From: Shewanella sp. NFH-SH190041 | Lineage (GTDB): Bacteria > Pseudomonadota > Gammaproteobacteria > Enterobacterales > Shewanellaceae | Direction: 5' to 3' | Assembly (NCBI RefSeq): GCF_024363255.1 | Contig: NZ_AP026070.1 | Location: forward strand, 2,914,001-2,978,000 | Length of the DNA: 64,000 nt | Made by a program: the position numbers and the translations under genes | Notes under the pieces: generated by a model | The model's database searches: none | What the model was told of the DNA's origin: nothing | The model's input: the letters and a program-made list of their open reading frames with translations, nothing else | In this document: positions 10,383 through 20,410 of the stretch, piece by piece | How positions within the stretch are numbered: position 1 is the first letter of the stretch | Layout of the letters: each line of letters begins with the position of its first letter

Positions 10383-10438
10383 AATGTCTCTTTATTGCCA
10401 AGACGCATTTATTTGCTGCCCCGCTGAGAACGAGGCGC

Positions 10439-10467
10439 ATATTAGCCATTGCCCCCACGGCCGTCAA
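10439..10467 (-). promoter_or_regulatory. Promoter of the Pro-Arg-His tRNA operon
   Basis: On the minus strand TTGACG (10467-10462), 17 bases, then TAATAT (10444-10439), followed by a GC-rich discriminator GCGCCTCG as in stable-RNA promoters under stringent control. Confidence 0.75.
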
Positions 10468-10602
10468 CGGTTTTTTTTAACTAAATCATCGCTTGCTGCT
10501 ATTTAAAACAATACGCTGAATTTTAATACATCATTTTGGCAAAAATGCCATTTTACGTACAAAAATAAGCCTCAGCTTTTTCACTGACAAAATCCAATCT
10601 CC

Positions 10603-10631
10603 ATGACACTGTGCCGCTGCCCTGCTAAAAT
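10603..10631 (+). promoter_or_regulatory. Promoter of folD
   Basis: ATGACA (10603-10608), 17 bases, then TAAAAT (10626-10631), about 50 bases before the folD start. The rest of the tRNA-folD gap (10383-10682) holds only the divergent tRNA promoter and a short TGGCA/TGCCA hairpin near 10536. Confidence 0.6.
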
Positions 10632-10682
10632 GCGCGCAAATTTTTTGCTGTGCCTTGCGTGTAAAAGGAAATTCAACCTCTT

Positions 10683-11564
10683 ATGACAGCTACTATTATC
10701 GATGGCAAAGCGATTGCCCAAACAATTCGCACTGAAATTAAACAAAAAGTCGCCGCCCGCCTGCAACAAGGGCAACGAGCACCGGGTTTAGCGGTTATTT
10801 TATTGGGCGCCGATCCTGCTTCACAGGTTTATGTCGGCAGTAAACGCAAGGCTTGTGAGGAAGTCGGTTTTGTGTCCAAAGCATTTGATCTGGATAGTGA
10901 TACCAGTGAACAAACTCTGCTGGCACTGATTGAACAGTGTAACCAAGATGACACCATTGATGGCATTTTAGTGCAACTGCCTCTCCCCGCACATATTGAT
11001 GACGCTAAAATCCTGGAAAGCATTCGCCCAGATAAAGATGTCGATGGCTTTCACCCTTATAATGTCGGACGGCTATCCCAACGTATTCCGGTATTACGTC
11101 CCTGTACGCCCATGGGCATTATGACACTGATAAAATCCACTGGGATTGATACCTATGGTATGGATGCTACCGTCGTTGGCGCATCTAATATTGTGGGTCG
11201 ACCAATGTCGCTGGAATTACTGCTAGCAGGTTGTACGACCACGGTTTGTCATCGTTTTACCCGTAATTTAGAGCAGAAAGTTCGTAATGCCGATCTGCTC
11301 GTTGTCGCGGTAGGCAAACCCGGCTTTATTCCTGGAGATTGGATTAAACCGGGCGCAGTAGTGATTGATGTCGGGATTAACCGGTTAGAAAACGGGAAGT
11401 TGGTTGGGGATGTGCAGTTTGAACAGGCCTGTGAGCATGCGGCATTTATTACCCCGGTGCCCGGTGGCGTCGGCCCGATGACGATTGCCAGTTTGCTGCA
11501 AAATACCTTGTATGCTGCAGAACGTTTTCACGATCCCCTGCAAGTAACCCAAGCTGCTGTATAA
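10683..11564 (+). CDS. folD: FolD, methylene-THF dehydrogenase / methenyl-THF cyclohydrolase
   Basis: Bifunctional cytoplasmic enzyme interconverting methylene-, methenyl- and formyl-tetrahydrofolate in one-carbon metabolism. The 293-residue protein is near family length. It shows the catalytic region [14 protein letters not shown] with the conserved Lys, the signature [11 protein letters not shown] and PCTPMGIM, the NADP-binding Rossmann motif [10 protein letters not shown], and the C-terminal [10 protein letters not shown]. It is a single gene with its own promoter and a terminator shared with convergent cysS. Confidence 0.97.
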   Translation: MTATIIDGKAIAQTIRTEIKQKVAARLQQGQRAPGLAVILLGADPASQVYVGSKRKACEEVGFVSKAFDLDSDTSEQTLLALIEQCNQDDTIDGILVQLPLPAHIDDAKILESIRPDKDVDGFHPYNVGRLSQRIPVLRPCTPMGIMTLIKSTGIDTYGMDATVVGASNIVGRPMSLELLLAGCTTTVCHRFTRNLEQKVRNADLLVVAVGKPGFIPGDWIKPGAVVIDVGINRLENGKLVGDVQFEQACEHAAFITPVPGGVGPMTIASLLQNTLYAAERFHDPLQVTQAAV

Positions 11565-11580
11565 AGATATTACAGAAATA

Positions 11581-11608
11581 AAAAACGCCGATTTCACCGG
11601 CGTTTTTT
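11581..11608. terminator. Bidirectional terminator between folD and cysS
   Basis: AAAACGCCG/CGGCGTTTT stem with A and T runs on both sides, between the two convergent genes. Confidence 0.85.
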
Positions 11609-11643
11609 ATTCACTTAGCTTAATTTAATTTCGCACAACACAA

Positions 11644-13023
11644 TTATTTCTTACGCCAAGTGGTGCCTTGAGGGCCATCTTCCAGAACAACATTCAACGC
11701 ATTAAGACGATCACGGGCAGCATCCGCGGCCGGCCAGTCTTTTTCAGCCCGAGCACGGTTACGTTCAACGATCAGGGCTTCAATTTCAGCCACTTCATCA
11801 TCATTACCATCACCTTTAAAGAAAGATTCTACATCCTGTCCCATAATACCCAGCACATCGGCCAGCTGCTTCATTGCCACACCTAAAGCCGATGCTGCCG
11901 CCATATCCGTACCTTTCAAGCGGTTGATTTCACGCACCATATCAAACAGAACAGAATAGGCCTCAGGCGTGTTAAAATCATCATCCATGGCATCACGGAA
12001 ACGCTGAACATATTCTTCTGCAGGCGCGGCAGCTACAGTCAAGTCCAATCCTTTCAACGCTGTATACAGACGCTCAAGGGATGCACGAGCTTGCTTCAGA
12101 TTATCCTCTGAATAGTTTAATTGACTGCGATAATGCCCAGATAGCAGGAAGTAACGTACTGTCTGAGGATCATAATGCTGCAGAACATCACGGATAGTGA
12201 AGAAATTACCCAAAGATTTAGACATCTTTTCCCGATCAACCATCACCATACCTGTGTGCATCCAGTAATTCACATAGGGTGTATCGTGGGCACAGCAAGA
12301 TTGGGCAATCTCATTTTCATGGTGTGGGAATTGCAGATCACTGCCGCCGCCATGGATATCAAAATGAGCACCTAAGTGTTTACCATTCATGGCACTACAC
12401 TCAATGTGCCAGCCTGGGCGGCCTGGCCCCCAAGGAGATTCCCAGGTTGGCTCACCTGGCTTAGACATTTTCCACAGCACAAAATCCATTGGATTATGTT
12501 TATGCTCATCCACCTCAACCCGGGCGCCAGCCTGCAGTTGATCCAAATCCTGTCCAGACAAACGACCATACGCAGGGAAAGAAGGCACGCTAAATAGCAC
12601 ATCACCGTTATCAGCAACATAGGCGTGACCACGGGCAATCAACTGCTCAACCATTTCAATGATTTCAGCAATATGCAAGGTCGCACGGGGTTCAAAGTCT
12701 GGACGTAGCATATTCAAGGCATCAAAGTCTTGGTGCATTTCACCAATTAGACGCTCTGTCAGCGCTTCGCAGCTTTCGTTATTTTCATTGGCACGCTTGA
12801 TGATTTTGTCGTCTACGTCAGTAATATTGCGCAGGAAATTTACTTCGTAACCGATGTAACGCAGGTAACGCACAATCATGTCGAAGGAGACAAAAGTACG
12901 GCCGTGGCCAATATGACACAGATCGTAAATCGTCACACCGCATACATACATCCCTACTTTTCCGGGATTAATAGGTTTGAATTCCTCTTTCTGACGACTG
13001 ATGCTGTTGTAAATCTTCAACAT
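11644..13023 (-). CDS. cysS: Cysteinyl-tRNA synthetase
   Basis: Class I synthetase charging tRNA-Cys. At 459 residues it matches the family. HIGH is present in [13 protein letters not shown] in [10 protein letters not shown], and zinc ligands in YVCGVTIYD and WHIECSAM followed by [13 protein letters not shown]. The C-terminal anticodon-binding part is complete, ending GTTWRKK. It is divergent from ppiB. Confidence 0.98.
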   Translation of the reverse strand: MLKIYNSISRQKEEFKPINPGKVGMYVCGVTIYDLCHIGHGRTFVSFDMIVRYLRYIGYEVNFLRNITDVDDKIIKRANENNESCEALTERLIGEMHQDFDALNMLRPDFEPRATLHIAEIIEMVEQLIARGHAYVADNGDVLFSVPSFPAYGRLSGQDLDQLQAGARVEVDEHKHNPMDFVLWKMSKPGEPTWESPWGPGRPGWHIECSAMNGKHLGAHFDIHGGGSDLQFPHHENEIAQSCCAHDTPYVNYWMHTGMVMVDREKMSKSLGNFFTIRDVLQHYDPQTVRYFLLSGHYRSQLNYSEDNLKQARASLERLYTALKGLDLTVAAAPAEEYVQRFRDAMDDDFNTPEAYSVLFDMVREINRLKGTDMAAASALGVAMKQLADVLGIMGQDVESFFKGDGNDDEVAEIEALIVERNRARAEKDWPAADAARDRLNALNVVLEDGPQGTTWRKK

Positions 13024-13207
13024 GGAGTATCTCTTTTACCAATGGTGGGACTATTAATTCAAGGCAACCAGTCTACCATGGCCACAAAGCGGCTTGCATC
13101 CGAATTCCGCGCGAATTGCGAGCAGATAAACACTGTGCTTTATGCCCTTGGTCGGATCAGTTAAAATCCATGACGTTATTAATCAGAAGTCATTGAGAAG
13201 CATAAAT

Positions 13208-13702
13208 ATGATTACACTGCACACCAACCATGGCGACATCAAACTGCAAATGTTTGCCGATAAAGCTCCAGAAACTGTTGCCAACTTTGTTCAATACGCC
13301 AAAGATGGTTTCTTCAATGGCACTATTTTCCACCGCGTTATCGATGGATTTATGATCCAAGGCGGTGGTTTCGATGAAAAGATGGTTCAAAAACCAACTC
13401 GCGCAGCCATCAAAAATGAAGCTAACAATGGTCTGTCTAACAAAGCCGGTACTATCGCCATGGCTCGCACTTCAGACCCACACTCCGCCACCGGTCAATT
13501 CTTTATCAATGTGAATGACAACACTTTCTTGGATTTCCGCGCGGAGTCCATGCAAGGTTGGGGTTACTGTGTATTTGGTGAAGTGGTAGAAGGTATGGAT
13601 GTCGTGAATGCCATTAAAGGCGTAAACACCCGTAACCATGGTATGCACCAAGATGTACCTGTTGACAATGTGGTTATCCAGAGCGTCACGGTTGAGGAAT
13701 AA
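13208..13702 (+). CDS. ppiB: PpiB, cytoplasmic cyclophilin-type prolyl isomerase
   Basis: A 164-residue cyclophilin whose signature [13 protein letters not shown] and active-site residues (Arg and Phe in that motif, GQFFINV, WGYCVFG) are intact. No signal peptide, so cytoplasmic. The frame extends to an ATG at 13142, but ATG 13208 gives the family N-terminus [11 protein letters not shown] and has Shine-Dalgarno GAGAAG. It is followed after 8 bases by lpxH, the same pair as in Escherichia coli. Confidence 0.96.
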   Translation: MITLHTNHGDIKLQMFADKAPETVANFVQYAKDGFFNGTIFHRVIDGFMIQGGGFDEKMVQKPTRAAIKNEANNGLSNKAGTIAMARTSDPHSATGQFFINVNDNTFLDFRAESMQGWGYCVFGEVVEGMDVVNAIKGVNTRNHGMHQDVPVDNVVIQSVTVEE

Positions 13703-13710
13703 CGCTTAAG

Positions 13711-14424
13711 ATGCGTACCCTCTTTGTTGGCGATCTGCACTTAAGTGCAGATCGCCCTGATATTACCGCCGCCTTCAGCCACTTCCTTGCTACCCTCCCA
13801 TCAGATACCCAAGCGTTGTATATTCTTGGCGATCTCTTTGAGGTCTGGGTCGGTGATGATTTAGCTGAGCCTTTTGCCCTAGCGCTTGCCCAACAATTAC
13901 GCGATATTGCAGGGAAAATACCGGTATATTATGTCCATGGTAATCGGGACTTTATGCTCGGTCGCCGGTTTGCCAAGCAATCTGGTATGCAGTTATTACC
14001 AGAGGTTTCTGTCACTCAGCTTTATGGCCATAAGTTGGTTATCCTTCATGGTGACAGCCTGTGCACGCTGGACAAAGCATACCAACGTTTTCGCCGTTTT
14101 CGCTCAATTGCACTGTTTCGCTGGATCTATTCCCTACTTCCCAAACGCAAACGCCAGGCAATCGCCTCGGGGTTACGCGCGAAGAGTAAACAGGGAAACC
14201 AATATAAAACCCGCGAAATTATGGATGTAGAATCCAGTGCAGTGTTGGCCCTAATGCAGCAAAAACACGCTGATATTATGATCCACGGCCACACCCACAG
14301 ACCCGCTATCCATCAGCTAGGTGATCAATTGCAACGCATGGTCGTCGGTGACTGGTACACCCAGGGCAGTGTCCTGACGTTAACCCCTCAAGGCGCAGAG
14401 CTGAGCAATCTACCACTGGAATAA
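13711..14424 (+). CDS. lpxH: LpxH, UDP-2,3-diacylglucosamine pyrophosphatase
   Basis: Metallophosphoesterase that hydrolyses UDP-2,3-diacylglucosamine to lipid X in lipid A synthesis, acting at the inner face of the inner membrane. The 237-residue protein has the metal-binding series [28 protein letters not shown] and GHTHRP in the right order. It is translated from an ATG 8 bases after ppiB, so the two form an operon. Confidence 0.96.
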   Translation: MRTLFVGDLHLSADRPDITAAFSHFLATLPSDTQALYILGDLFEVWVGDDLAEPFALALAQQLRDIAGKIPVYYVHGNRDFMLGRRFAKQSGMQLLPEVSVTQLYGHKLVILHGDSLCTLDKAYQRFRRFRSIALFRWIYSLLPKRKRQAIASGLRAKSKQGNQYKTREIMDVESSAVLALMQQKHADIMIHGHTHRPAIHQLGDQLQRMVVGDWYTQGSVLTLTPQGAELSNLPLE

Positions 14425-14921
14425 TATCTTCAACTATGCGGCAGTATGCAGGTAATCTCCCGATAAAATCGGTCATTAGCATCCGTCATTGCTGCATAGT
14501 GAGGTAACTAGCAAAGAGTAGGACAGTAATCGAGGAAATAGTTTCTGCGTTGCCATTGCGGGAATATCGCGTAAAAACGCCATCAACAGCATTATTGTCC
14601 TATTGCGCCATGTTTCTTTTACACATATCTCTTCACTCAATATCCGCGTTTAACTAAAACTGCGTGTCAACGCATGCCGACTTAATCCGCCACGATAGAA
14701 AAGCGAGTATTGCCCAAATAGCCTTATCCACGCTGCATGAGGTATGTACATTAAGGTCATTTATCCGCTCACATAGGGGGAATTTTATCTAAATAATGGT
14801 ATAGGCGAAAACCAAGCCCTTGACCAAGCGCTATTTTTGTTCAATAAATAAACAAGAGCTGTATCAGGTTCGTCTGATGTTTGGCGGGCAATTTTGTTTA
14901 TGCTGAACGGAGATAATAAAA
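14425..14921. other. Gene-free gap of about 500 bases, lpxH to Yip1 gene
   Basis: No frame with coding character and no tRNA on either strand. A loose inverted pair (ACTATGC near 14433, GCATAGT near 14494) could form a stem with a loop of about 50 bases just after lpxH. A TTGACC at about 14820 with AT-rich sequence 16-17 bases on may be the promoter of the next gene. Nothing else is supported. Confidence 0.4.
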
Positions 14922-15518
14922 ATGATTCTGAGTCACTTGAAGGGGTTATATACACATCCGAAACAAGAATGGCACACCATAGAGCAAAACCACGAAACCG
15001 CACACAACAGCCTTACCCATATTCTACTTATCGCCCTTATCCCTGCCATCTGCAGCTATATCGCTAATACTCAAATCGGGTGGAACCCTGGAGCTGGAGA
15101 TTTATTATACCTGACGCCTGCTAGCGCCCTGTATATGTCAGCAGGAATGTACTTTGGGTTAATTGCTGGGGTATTTGCACTTGCCTACTTAGTTTATTGG
15201 ATGGCCAAAACCTTTGATGCTAGCCCCAGCTATACCCAAGCATTTGAATTAGCGTCTTATACCGCTACCCCGCTCTTTATGGTGGGCTTCTCTGCACTGT
15301 ATCCTGAGCTCTGGTTTATGATGTTAGTCGGGCTTGCCGGCGTCAGTTATTCCGTCTATCTGCTTTATACTGGCGTACCAATTTTAATGAAAATTCCGGA
15401 AGAAAAAGGCTTTATTTACGCAAGCTCGGTTGTGACTGCCGGGCTAGTACTACTGGTCGCCCTGATGACAGGCAGCGTGATCCTTTGGTCCAATGGCTTT
15501 GGTCCAGCCATTCAGTAA
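14922..15518 (+). CDS. Yip1-domain inner-membrane protein
   Basis: A 198-residue protein with about five hydrophobic segments after a short N-terminal cytoplasmic part (MILSHLKGLYTHPKQEW). The layout and the AFELASYTATPLFMVGF-like core resemble bacterial Yip1 family proteins, whose molecular role is not established. Shine-Dalgarno GGAG lies 9 bases before ATG 14922. It forms a single-gene unit with a strong terminator. Confidence 0.75.
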   Translation: MILSHLKGLYTHPKQEWHTIEQNHETAHNSLTHILLIALIPAICSYIANTQIGWNPGAGDLLYLTPASALYMSAGMYFGLIAGVFALAYLVYWMAKTFDASPSYTQAFELASYTATPLFMVGFSALYPELWFMMLVGLAGVSYSVYLLYTGVPILMKIPEEKGFIYASSVVTAGLVLLVALMTGSVILWSNGFGPAIQ

Positions 15519-15531
15519 CGCTATTGCAAAC

Positions 15532-15560
15532 AAAAAGCCGGCAGATAAGCCGGCTTTTTT
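15532..15560. terminator. Bidirectional terminator between the Yip1 gene and glnS
   Basis: AAAAAGCCGGC/GCCGGCTTTTTT stem with a six-base loop. Confidence 0.9.
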
Positions 15561-15579
15561 CATTGTACTGACTTAACGC

Positions 15580-17253
15580 TTAAGCAAAAGAGTCACGCAG
15601 CGCTACAGTCAGGTTAAATACCAGATGCTCTAGGCTTGAATCCTTATTGTCGGCGCAGAAGTAACCTTCACGCTCAAACTGATAGGCTTCGCATGGCTTA
15701 GCATCGATAAGACCCGCCTCTACCACGCCATGCTCAATCACCAGAGACTCTGGGTTCAGTACTTCATCGACTGTTTCAGCGGCAGCCGGGTTGGCATCTT
15801 TGAACAGACGGCCATAAAGACGGAACTCAGCCGGTTTAGCGGTTGAGGCTTCAACCCAATGGATCACCCCTTTCACCTTACGACCATCTGCTGGGTTTTT
15901 GCCCAGAGTGTCAGGATCATAAGTACAGTAAACCGTAGTGATATTGCCCTCAGCATCCTTATCGCAACGCTCTGCCTTAATCACATAAGCATTACGCAGA
16001 CGTACTTCTTTTCCTGTCACCAGACGCTTGTACTGCTTATTGGCTTCTTCACGGAAATCCGCAGCATCAATGTAGACTTCGCGGCCGAATGCTAATTCCC
16101 GATTACCCATTTCAGGATGGTTTGGATGCACTGGGGCAGACACATGTTCCAACTGACCTTCAGGGTAGTTTTCAATCACAACCTTGATTGGCTTCAGCAC
16201 TGCCATCGCCCGAGGAGCGTGTTCATTCAACTCTTCACGGATACAGGCTTCCAACATGCCAACTTCAACCAGGTTATCCTGCTTGGTCACACCGATACGC
16301 TTACAGAATTCACGGATAGAGGCTGGCGTAAAACCACGGCGGCGCAAACCGGCAATGGTTGGCATACGCGGATCATCCCAACCGGAAACCAGATTACGCA
16401 CCACAAGATCATTCAGCTTACGCTTAGACATCAGGGTGTATTCCAGATTCAGGCGGCTGAATTCATACTGATGGGTACGGTTAGGTGCTTGGAAATCATC
16501 CAGATGATCCAGTACCCAGTCATACAGGCGGCGGTTATCTTGGAATTCCAGCGTACACAGTGAGTGGGTAATATGCTCCAGCGCATCAGAAATACAATGG
16601 GTGAAGTCATACATAGGATAGATGCACCACTTGTCACCGGTCTGATGATGGTGGGCAAAGCGGATGCGATAGATCACAGGATCGCGCATACACATAAAAG
16701 GTGAGGCCATATCAATTTTGGCCCGCAGCGCACATTCGCCCTCTTTAAATTCACCTTGGCGCATTTTTTCAAACAACGCCAGGTTCTCTTCAACACTGGT
16801 ATCACGGTATGGGCTATTTTTGCCAGGCTCTTTCAGCGTACCGCGGTATTCACGGGTTTGCTCACCATTAAGGAAGCAAACATACGCCAGACCTTTGTTG
16901 ATTAACTCAACAGCATAACCGTGCAGAGCATCAAAGTAGTTGGATGAATAACGGATATCACCGCTCCACTGGAATCCCAGCCACTTCACGTCTTCCTGAA
17001 TAGAGTTCACATAATCAATGTCTTCTTTTTCAGGGTTCGTATCATCAAAACGCAGGTTACACTCACCCTGGTAATCCCGGGCAATACCGAAGTTCAGGCA
17101 GATAGACTTAGCGTGACCGATATGAAGATAGCCGTTTGGCTCCGGCGGGAAACGGGTATGCACACTGGTGTGCTTGCCGCTTTTCAGATCTTCATCAATG
17201 ATGTTACGAATGAAGTTGCTTGGACGAACTTCGTTGTTGTCCACATGACTCAT
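15580..17253 (-). CDS. glnS: Glutaminyl-tRNA synthetase
   Basis: Class I synthetase charging tRNA-Gln. The 557-residue protein has [14 protein letters not shown] (HIGH), the KMSKS-like LMSKRKLN, and the complete two-barrel anticodon-binding region. The frame extends 9 codons upstream, but ATG 17253 has Shine-Dalgarno AGAGGA and gives [15 protein letters not shown], matching the family. Single-gene unit. Confidence 0.98.
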   Translation of the reverse strand: MSHVDNNEVRPSNFIRNIIDEDLKSGKHTSVHTRFPPEPNGYLHIGHAKSICLNFGIARDYQGECNLRFDDTNPEKEDIDYVNSIQEDVKWLGFQWSGDIRYSSNYFDALHGYAVELINKGLAYVCFLNGEQTREYRGTLKEPGKNSPYRDTSVEENLALFEKMRQGEFKEGECALRAKIDMASPFMCMRDPVIYRIRFAHHHQTGDKWCIYPMYDFTHCISDALEHITHSLCTLEFQDNRRLYDWVLDHLDDFQAPNRTHQYEFSRLNLEYTLMSKRKLNDLVVRNLVSGWDDPRMPTIAGLRRRGFTPASIREFCKRIGVTKQDNLVEVGMLEACIREELNEHAPRAMAVLKPIKVVIENYPEGQLEHVSAPVHPNHPEMGNRELAFGREVYIDAADFREEANKQYKRLVTGKEVRLRNAYVIKAERCDKDAEGNITTVYCTYDPDTLGKNPADGRKVKGVIHWVEASTAKPAEFRLYGRLFKDANPAAAETVDEVLNPESLVIEHGVVEAGLIDAKPCEAYQFEREGYFCADNKDSSLEHLVFNLTVALRDSFA

Positions 17254-17375
17254 GGAATTCCTCTTTGCGAACAATGGCAATTTTAATCAAAGGCCCATGA
17301 TCCTACAGATCTGGCTTTGACACAATGGCCAGCAATTAAATTCCCCCCCACAGTTCCCCGCAGAGGGCACAACGG

Positions 17376-17400
17376 AAAAAGCAGCCCGCAGGCTGCTTTT
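17376..17400 (-). terminator. Terminator of feoAB
   Basis: AAAAGCAGCC/GGCTGCTTTT stem with a four-base loop, 22 bases after the feoB stop; A and T runs on both sides. Confidence 0.85.
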
Positions 17401-17422
17401 ATAATTTGGGTGGTATCATACC

Positions 17423-19717
17423 TTATTCGGTAATGATACGGATACCCGGAATAATCTGCTGGGTTTTACGCCCTTGACGACGCAGCCAGGTATAAAACAC
17501 GACTAGCGCTAAAATGATACCGCCAATCCAAGCACCGGATGTCAGCGGGTGCTGGCTGAATGTCGCTGTCTGGTATACCAATGTTGCTGTCCCGTAAGCC
17601 AGACCAAAGGTCCACAGCGCAGCAAAGCGAGCCCAGCGCGCACCAAATTCGTGCACCAGTGCCCCCATCGCGGCCACACATGGGGTATATAGCAGAACAA
17701 ACAACAGGTAACTAAAGGCAGCAATAGTCGTACCAAAACCGGTTTGCAGCGCTGTAAAGGTTGAGGTATCTACGCCCTGCTCTTCTGCTGCAACTTTCTC
17801 ATCTTTCACATCACCGACATTTAATGCCATAGGGTCAGCGTAAGAGATACCTAACAGGTTTTCAGGAATGGTTGCCAATGCCTCGGAGAAACTCTCACTC
17901 AGTGGTGTCAGCCCTTCATCATCAGATGCTGCGGGTGAATACAGGTTGTTCAATGTACCAACCACGGCTTCCTTAGCGAAAATACCGGTTACAATCCCCA
18001 CGGTAGCTGGCCAGTTACTCTGTTCAACCCCTAGAGGCGTAAACAGTGGCGTCACTTTCTGGCTTACCACACTGAGCAGTGACTCACTGCTATCTTGGTG
18101 GCCAAAGCTGCCATCGGTACCGATAGAGTTCACAAAGTTCAGCAGGGTGACCACAATGACAATGGTCTTACCGGCACCAACAATAAAACCCTTGGTACGC
18201 TTAACGGTACGCTTCAGCGTTGGCTTAAACTTCGGCAGTTCATAATCAGGCAGTTCCATTACCACGGCGCTGGATGTACCCGGCAGCAGCGTTTTACGTA
18301 GCATTAAGCCAGTGCCGACTGCCGCCAAAATACCGATCAGGTACAAAGCAAACACCAGGTTCTGTCCGCTATTGGGGAAGAAAGCCGCGGCAAACAAAGC
18401 ATACACAGGCAAACGTGCACCACAGGACATAAAGGGCGCCATCATACCGGTGACGATACGCTCACGCTCATTACCTAATGTCCGGGTCGCCATAATGGCC
18501 GGAACCGAGCAGCCGAAGCCAACAATCATGGGCACAAAGGCTTTACCAGGCAAACCAATACGGCGCATTAAGCCGTCAACCACAAACGCGGCGCGGGCCA
18601 TATAGCCTGAGCTCTCCAGTACGGACAATGCCAAAAACAGCGCCGCAATTACCGGAATAAAGGTCGCCACAGTCTGAATACCCTGGCCAAAGCCACCAGC
18701 CAGAATAGTGACTAGCCACTCAGGCGCACCGATATTCCCCAGCCAAGCACCGAAGTGGTCAACAAATAATGCTCCAGCACTGATATCAAAGAAATCAATG
18801 AAAGAACTGCCAACGTTAATGGCAAACAGGAACATCAGATACATCACCAGTAAGAAAACTGGAACACCGAGTACCGGATTTAATACCAGACGGTCGAGCT
18901 TGGCACTGAAGGTCTCTTTTGGCGCAGGTTTAACCGATGCATCATACACCTGCTCCACAAACTGATAGCGGGTAGCGGCGATCATCACCTCAATATCTTC
19001 ACCCTTGGCTTTCAGACTTTCAGCACAGGCAATCACTTCCGGCTGTTTTTCGCCATTAGCACAGCTGCCACAACCCAGGCCATGCCCGAACATCGCCAGC
19101 GCACGCCCACGACTCAACCCAGCTTCACGCTGCATCACGGCAGTCACGGCCTGCTCAATCTCAGCGCCATAATTCAATTTCAGTGGCGTACTATCAACCC
19201 GACCGGCTAACAACTCAACCACATGGGCTTTAACCTTATGCACATCTTCTGGATCACGAGAGCAAACCCCCACAACAGGGCATCCCAGAGTCTGGCTCAT
19301 TTTCTGGAAATCAACTTGAATGCCGCGCTTGTGAGCCGCATCCATCTTGTTGATCACCACCACCATAGGTACCCCCAACTCACGTAACTGAGCTGTTAAG
19401 TAGAGGTGGCGCTCTAAGTTGGTACCATCAACCAGGTTAATAATGGCATCACATGGCTGTTCAGCAAGGTACTGCTGGGCAATACGCTCATCTAAAGAAC
19501 AGTCACACTGATTACCTGCCGGTAAAATATCGTAAATACCCGGCAAATCAGTTAAAAATACATCAGAACCTTCTAGGGTAAATTGGCCAGTCTTCTTCTC
19601 AACCGTTACCCCTGACCAGTTACCAACAACCTGGCTTGCGCCGGTCAGCGCGTTAAACAGAGTGGATTTCCCCGCGTTGGGGTTTCCTACCGTGACACAA
19701 TGAAACTGCTTAGTCAT
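17423..19717 (-). CDS. feoB: FeoB ferrous iron transporter
   Basis: Inner-membrane Fe(II) importer of 764 residues. The N-terminal G domain has G1 GNPNAGKST, G3 DLPGIYD and G4 NKMD, followed by the helical GDI-like domain and then the polytopic membrane domain with the two gate regions (FVPMIVGFGCSVPAIMATRT, and TGIFAKEAVVGTL). The C-terminus is a short basic tail. Its start overlaps the feoA stop by 8 bases, so translation is probably coupled. No feoC follows. The substrate fits a cell that reduces Fe(III) outside and must import Fe(II). Confidence 0.97.
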   Translation of the reverse strand: MTKQFHCVTVGNPNAGKSTLFNALTGASQVVGNWSGVTVEKKTGQFTLEGSDVFLTDLPGIYDILPAGNQCDCSLDERIAQQYLAEQPCDAIINLVDGTNLERHLYLTAQLRELGVPMVVVINKMDAAHKRGIQVDFQKMSQTLGCPVVGVCSRDPEDVHKVKAHVVELLAGRVDSTPLKLNYGAEIEQAVTAVMQREAGLSRGRALAMFGHGLGCGSCANGEKQPEVIACAESLKAKGEDIEVMIAATRYQFVEQVYDASVKPAPKETFSAKLDRLVLNPVLGVPVFLLVMYLMFLFAINVGSSFIDFFDISAGALFVDHFGAWLGNIGAPEWLVTILAGGFGQGIQTVATFIPVIAALFLALSVLESSGYMARAAFVVDGLMRRIGLPGKAFVPMIVGFGCSVPAIMATRTLGNERERIVTGMMAPFMSCGARLPVYALFAAAFFPNSGQNLVFALYLIGILAAVGTGLMLRKTLLPGTSSAVVMELPDYELPKFKPTLKRTVKRTKGFIVGAGKTIVIVVTLLNFVNSIGTDGSFGHQDSSESLLSVVSQKVTPLFTPLGVEQSNWPATVGIVTGIFAKEAVVGTLNNLYSPAASDDEGLTPLSESFSEALATIPENLLGISYADPMALNVGDVKDEKVAAEEQGVDTSTFTALQTGFGTTIAAFSYLLFVLLYTPCVAAMGALVHEFGARWARFAALWTFGLAYGTATLVYQTATFSQHPLTSGAWIGGIILALVVFYTWLRRQGRKTQQIIPGIRIITE

Positions 19718-19949
19718 TGGTTTTGATTACCTCAATAATGTCGGCCAAATCCCGGCGCATACACAGCTTGCTACCGCGGAGAGCTAATTCCAGACCCGAA
19801 CCCATAGGAGCCCGGCGGGTCAGACTAAAACGGGTGTTTGGGGTGATCCCCATCGACAGCAGCTTACGCTTCACCGTTTGCGGCAAATCGATATGTCCGA
19901 TTTCAGAAATCATGGCGCTATCGCCGGGACTGAGTTCACTTAACTTCAT
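19710..19949 (-). CDS. feoA: FeoA, accessory protein of ferrous iron uptake
   Basis: A 79-residue SH3-like cytoplasmic protein (MKLSELSPGDSAMI, MGITPNTRFSLTRRAPMG) required for FeoB activity. ATG 19949 has a GGTGGA Shine-Dalgarno. First gene of feoAB; the upstream sequence carries an FNR-type site and a -10 at class II spacing plus a Fur-like box further out, described separately. Confidence 0.95.
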   Translation of the reverse strand: MKLSELSPGDSAMISEIGHIDLPQTVKRKLLSMGITPNTRFSLTRRAPMGSGLELALRGSKLCMRRDLADIIEVIKTND

Positions 19950-19994
19950 TAACTATTTCCACCTTGGGCAGCGTTTGCCTAATAACTGATACCG

Positions 19995-20036
19995 ATTCTA
20001 AACCAGCTAAATCAGCAATAACTTTATCTGGATCAA
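19995..20036 (-). promoter_or_regulatory. FNR/EtrA-type class II promoter of feoAB
   Basis: On the minus strand TTGATCCAGATAAA (20036-20023) matches TTGAT-N4-ATCAA at 9 of 10 positions. TAGAAT (20000-19995), 5 of 6 to the -10 consensus, begins exactly where a class II FNR promoter (site centred at -41.5) requires. The predicted start of transcription is about 19988. feoAB is FNR-activated in enterobacteria; here it is an inference from sequence and spacing. Confidence 0.65.
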
Positions 20037-20052
20037 GATTTTCAACCGAAAA

Positions 20053-20067
20053 CGATAATAGTTTTCA
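20053..20067. promoter_or_regulatory. Fur-like box upstream of feoA
   Basis: cGATAATaGTTTTCA matches 11 of 14 positions of the 7-1-7 Fur consensus. It lies upstream of the FNR site relative to feoA, an unusual place for simple repression, so it is only tentative. Confidence 0.35.
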
Positions 20068-20260
20068 CTTGTGTTCTGCATTATGCGGCAAGTGACCACG
20101 TTAATAAACTACCAAGCCGCCAGATGGCGGGATTTTCACCTGACGCAATCTAAAAAACCGCCCAAACGATCACTTTCCACACAAACAAGGCAGTAAGTAT
20201 CGACAACCCGCTCTGTTTTTAAACGATTCAAACACGGGCCTATACCCCCCGCCTAAATAC

Positions 20261-20276
20261 TCAGATCCAGTTCACA
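20261..20276. promoter_or_regulatory. CRP-like site upstream of omcA
   Basis: TCAGA-TCCAGT-TCACA: a perfect right half and a weak left half of the CRP consensus TGTGA-N6-TCACA. Fourteen to sixteen bases around it recur upstream of mtrC (22699-22714). CRP is a known activator of these genes in Shewanella oneidensis; site identity is inferred. Confidence 0.5.
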
Positions 20277-20410
20277 GAACAGTTTCAAAACAACTGCGAA
20301 AAAAACATCGTTTGTTAGCCTTACCGATGAAAAACCATTTCCACACATTTTTTACGGTTAAGCAACTAACCACATGAAAAGCTGATAATTATAACAATGC
20401 AGGGAATTAG

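Larger units (their letters stand above)
19950..20410. other. Divergent regulatory region, feoA to omcA
   Basis: Gene-free. From left to right: -10 of feoA (19995-20000), FNR-type box (20023-20036), Fur-like box (20053-20067), a small CCGCCA/TGGCGG hairpin (about 20117-20130), a CRP-like box (20261-20276), and AT-rich sequence with GATAAT/TATAAC (20384-20395) as a possible omcA -10. Two gene sets linked by iron redox share this region. Confidence 0.6.
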
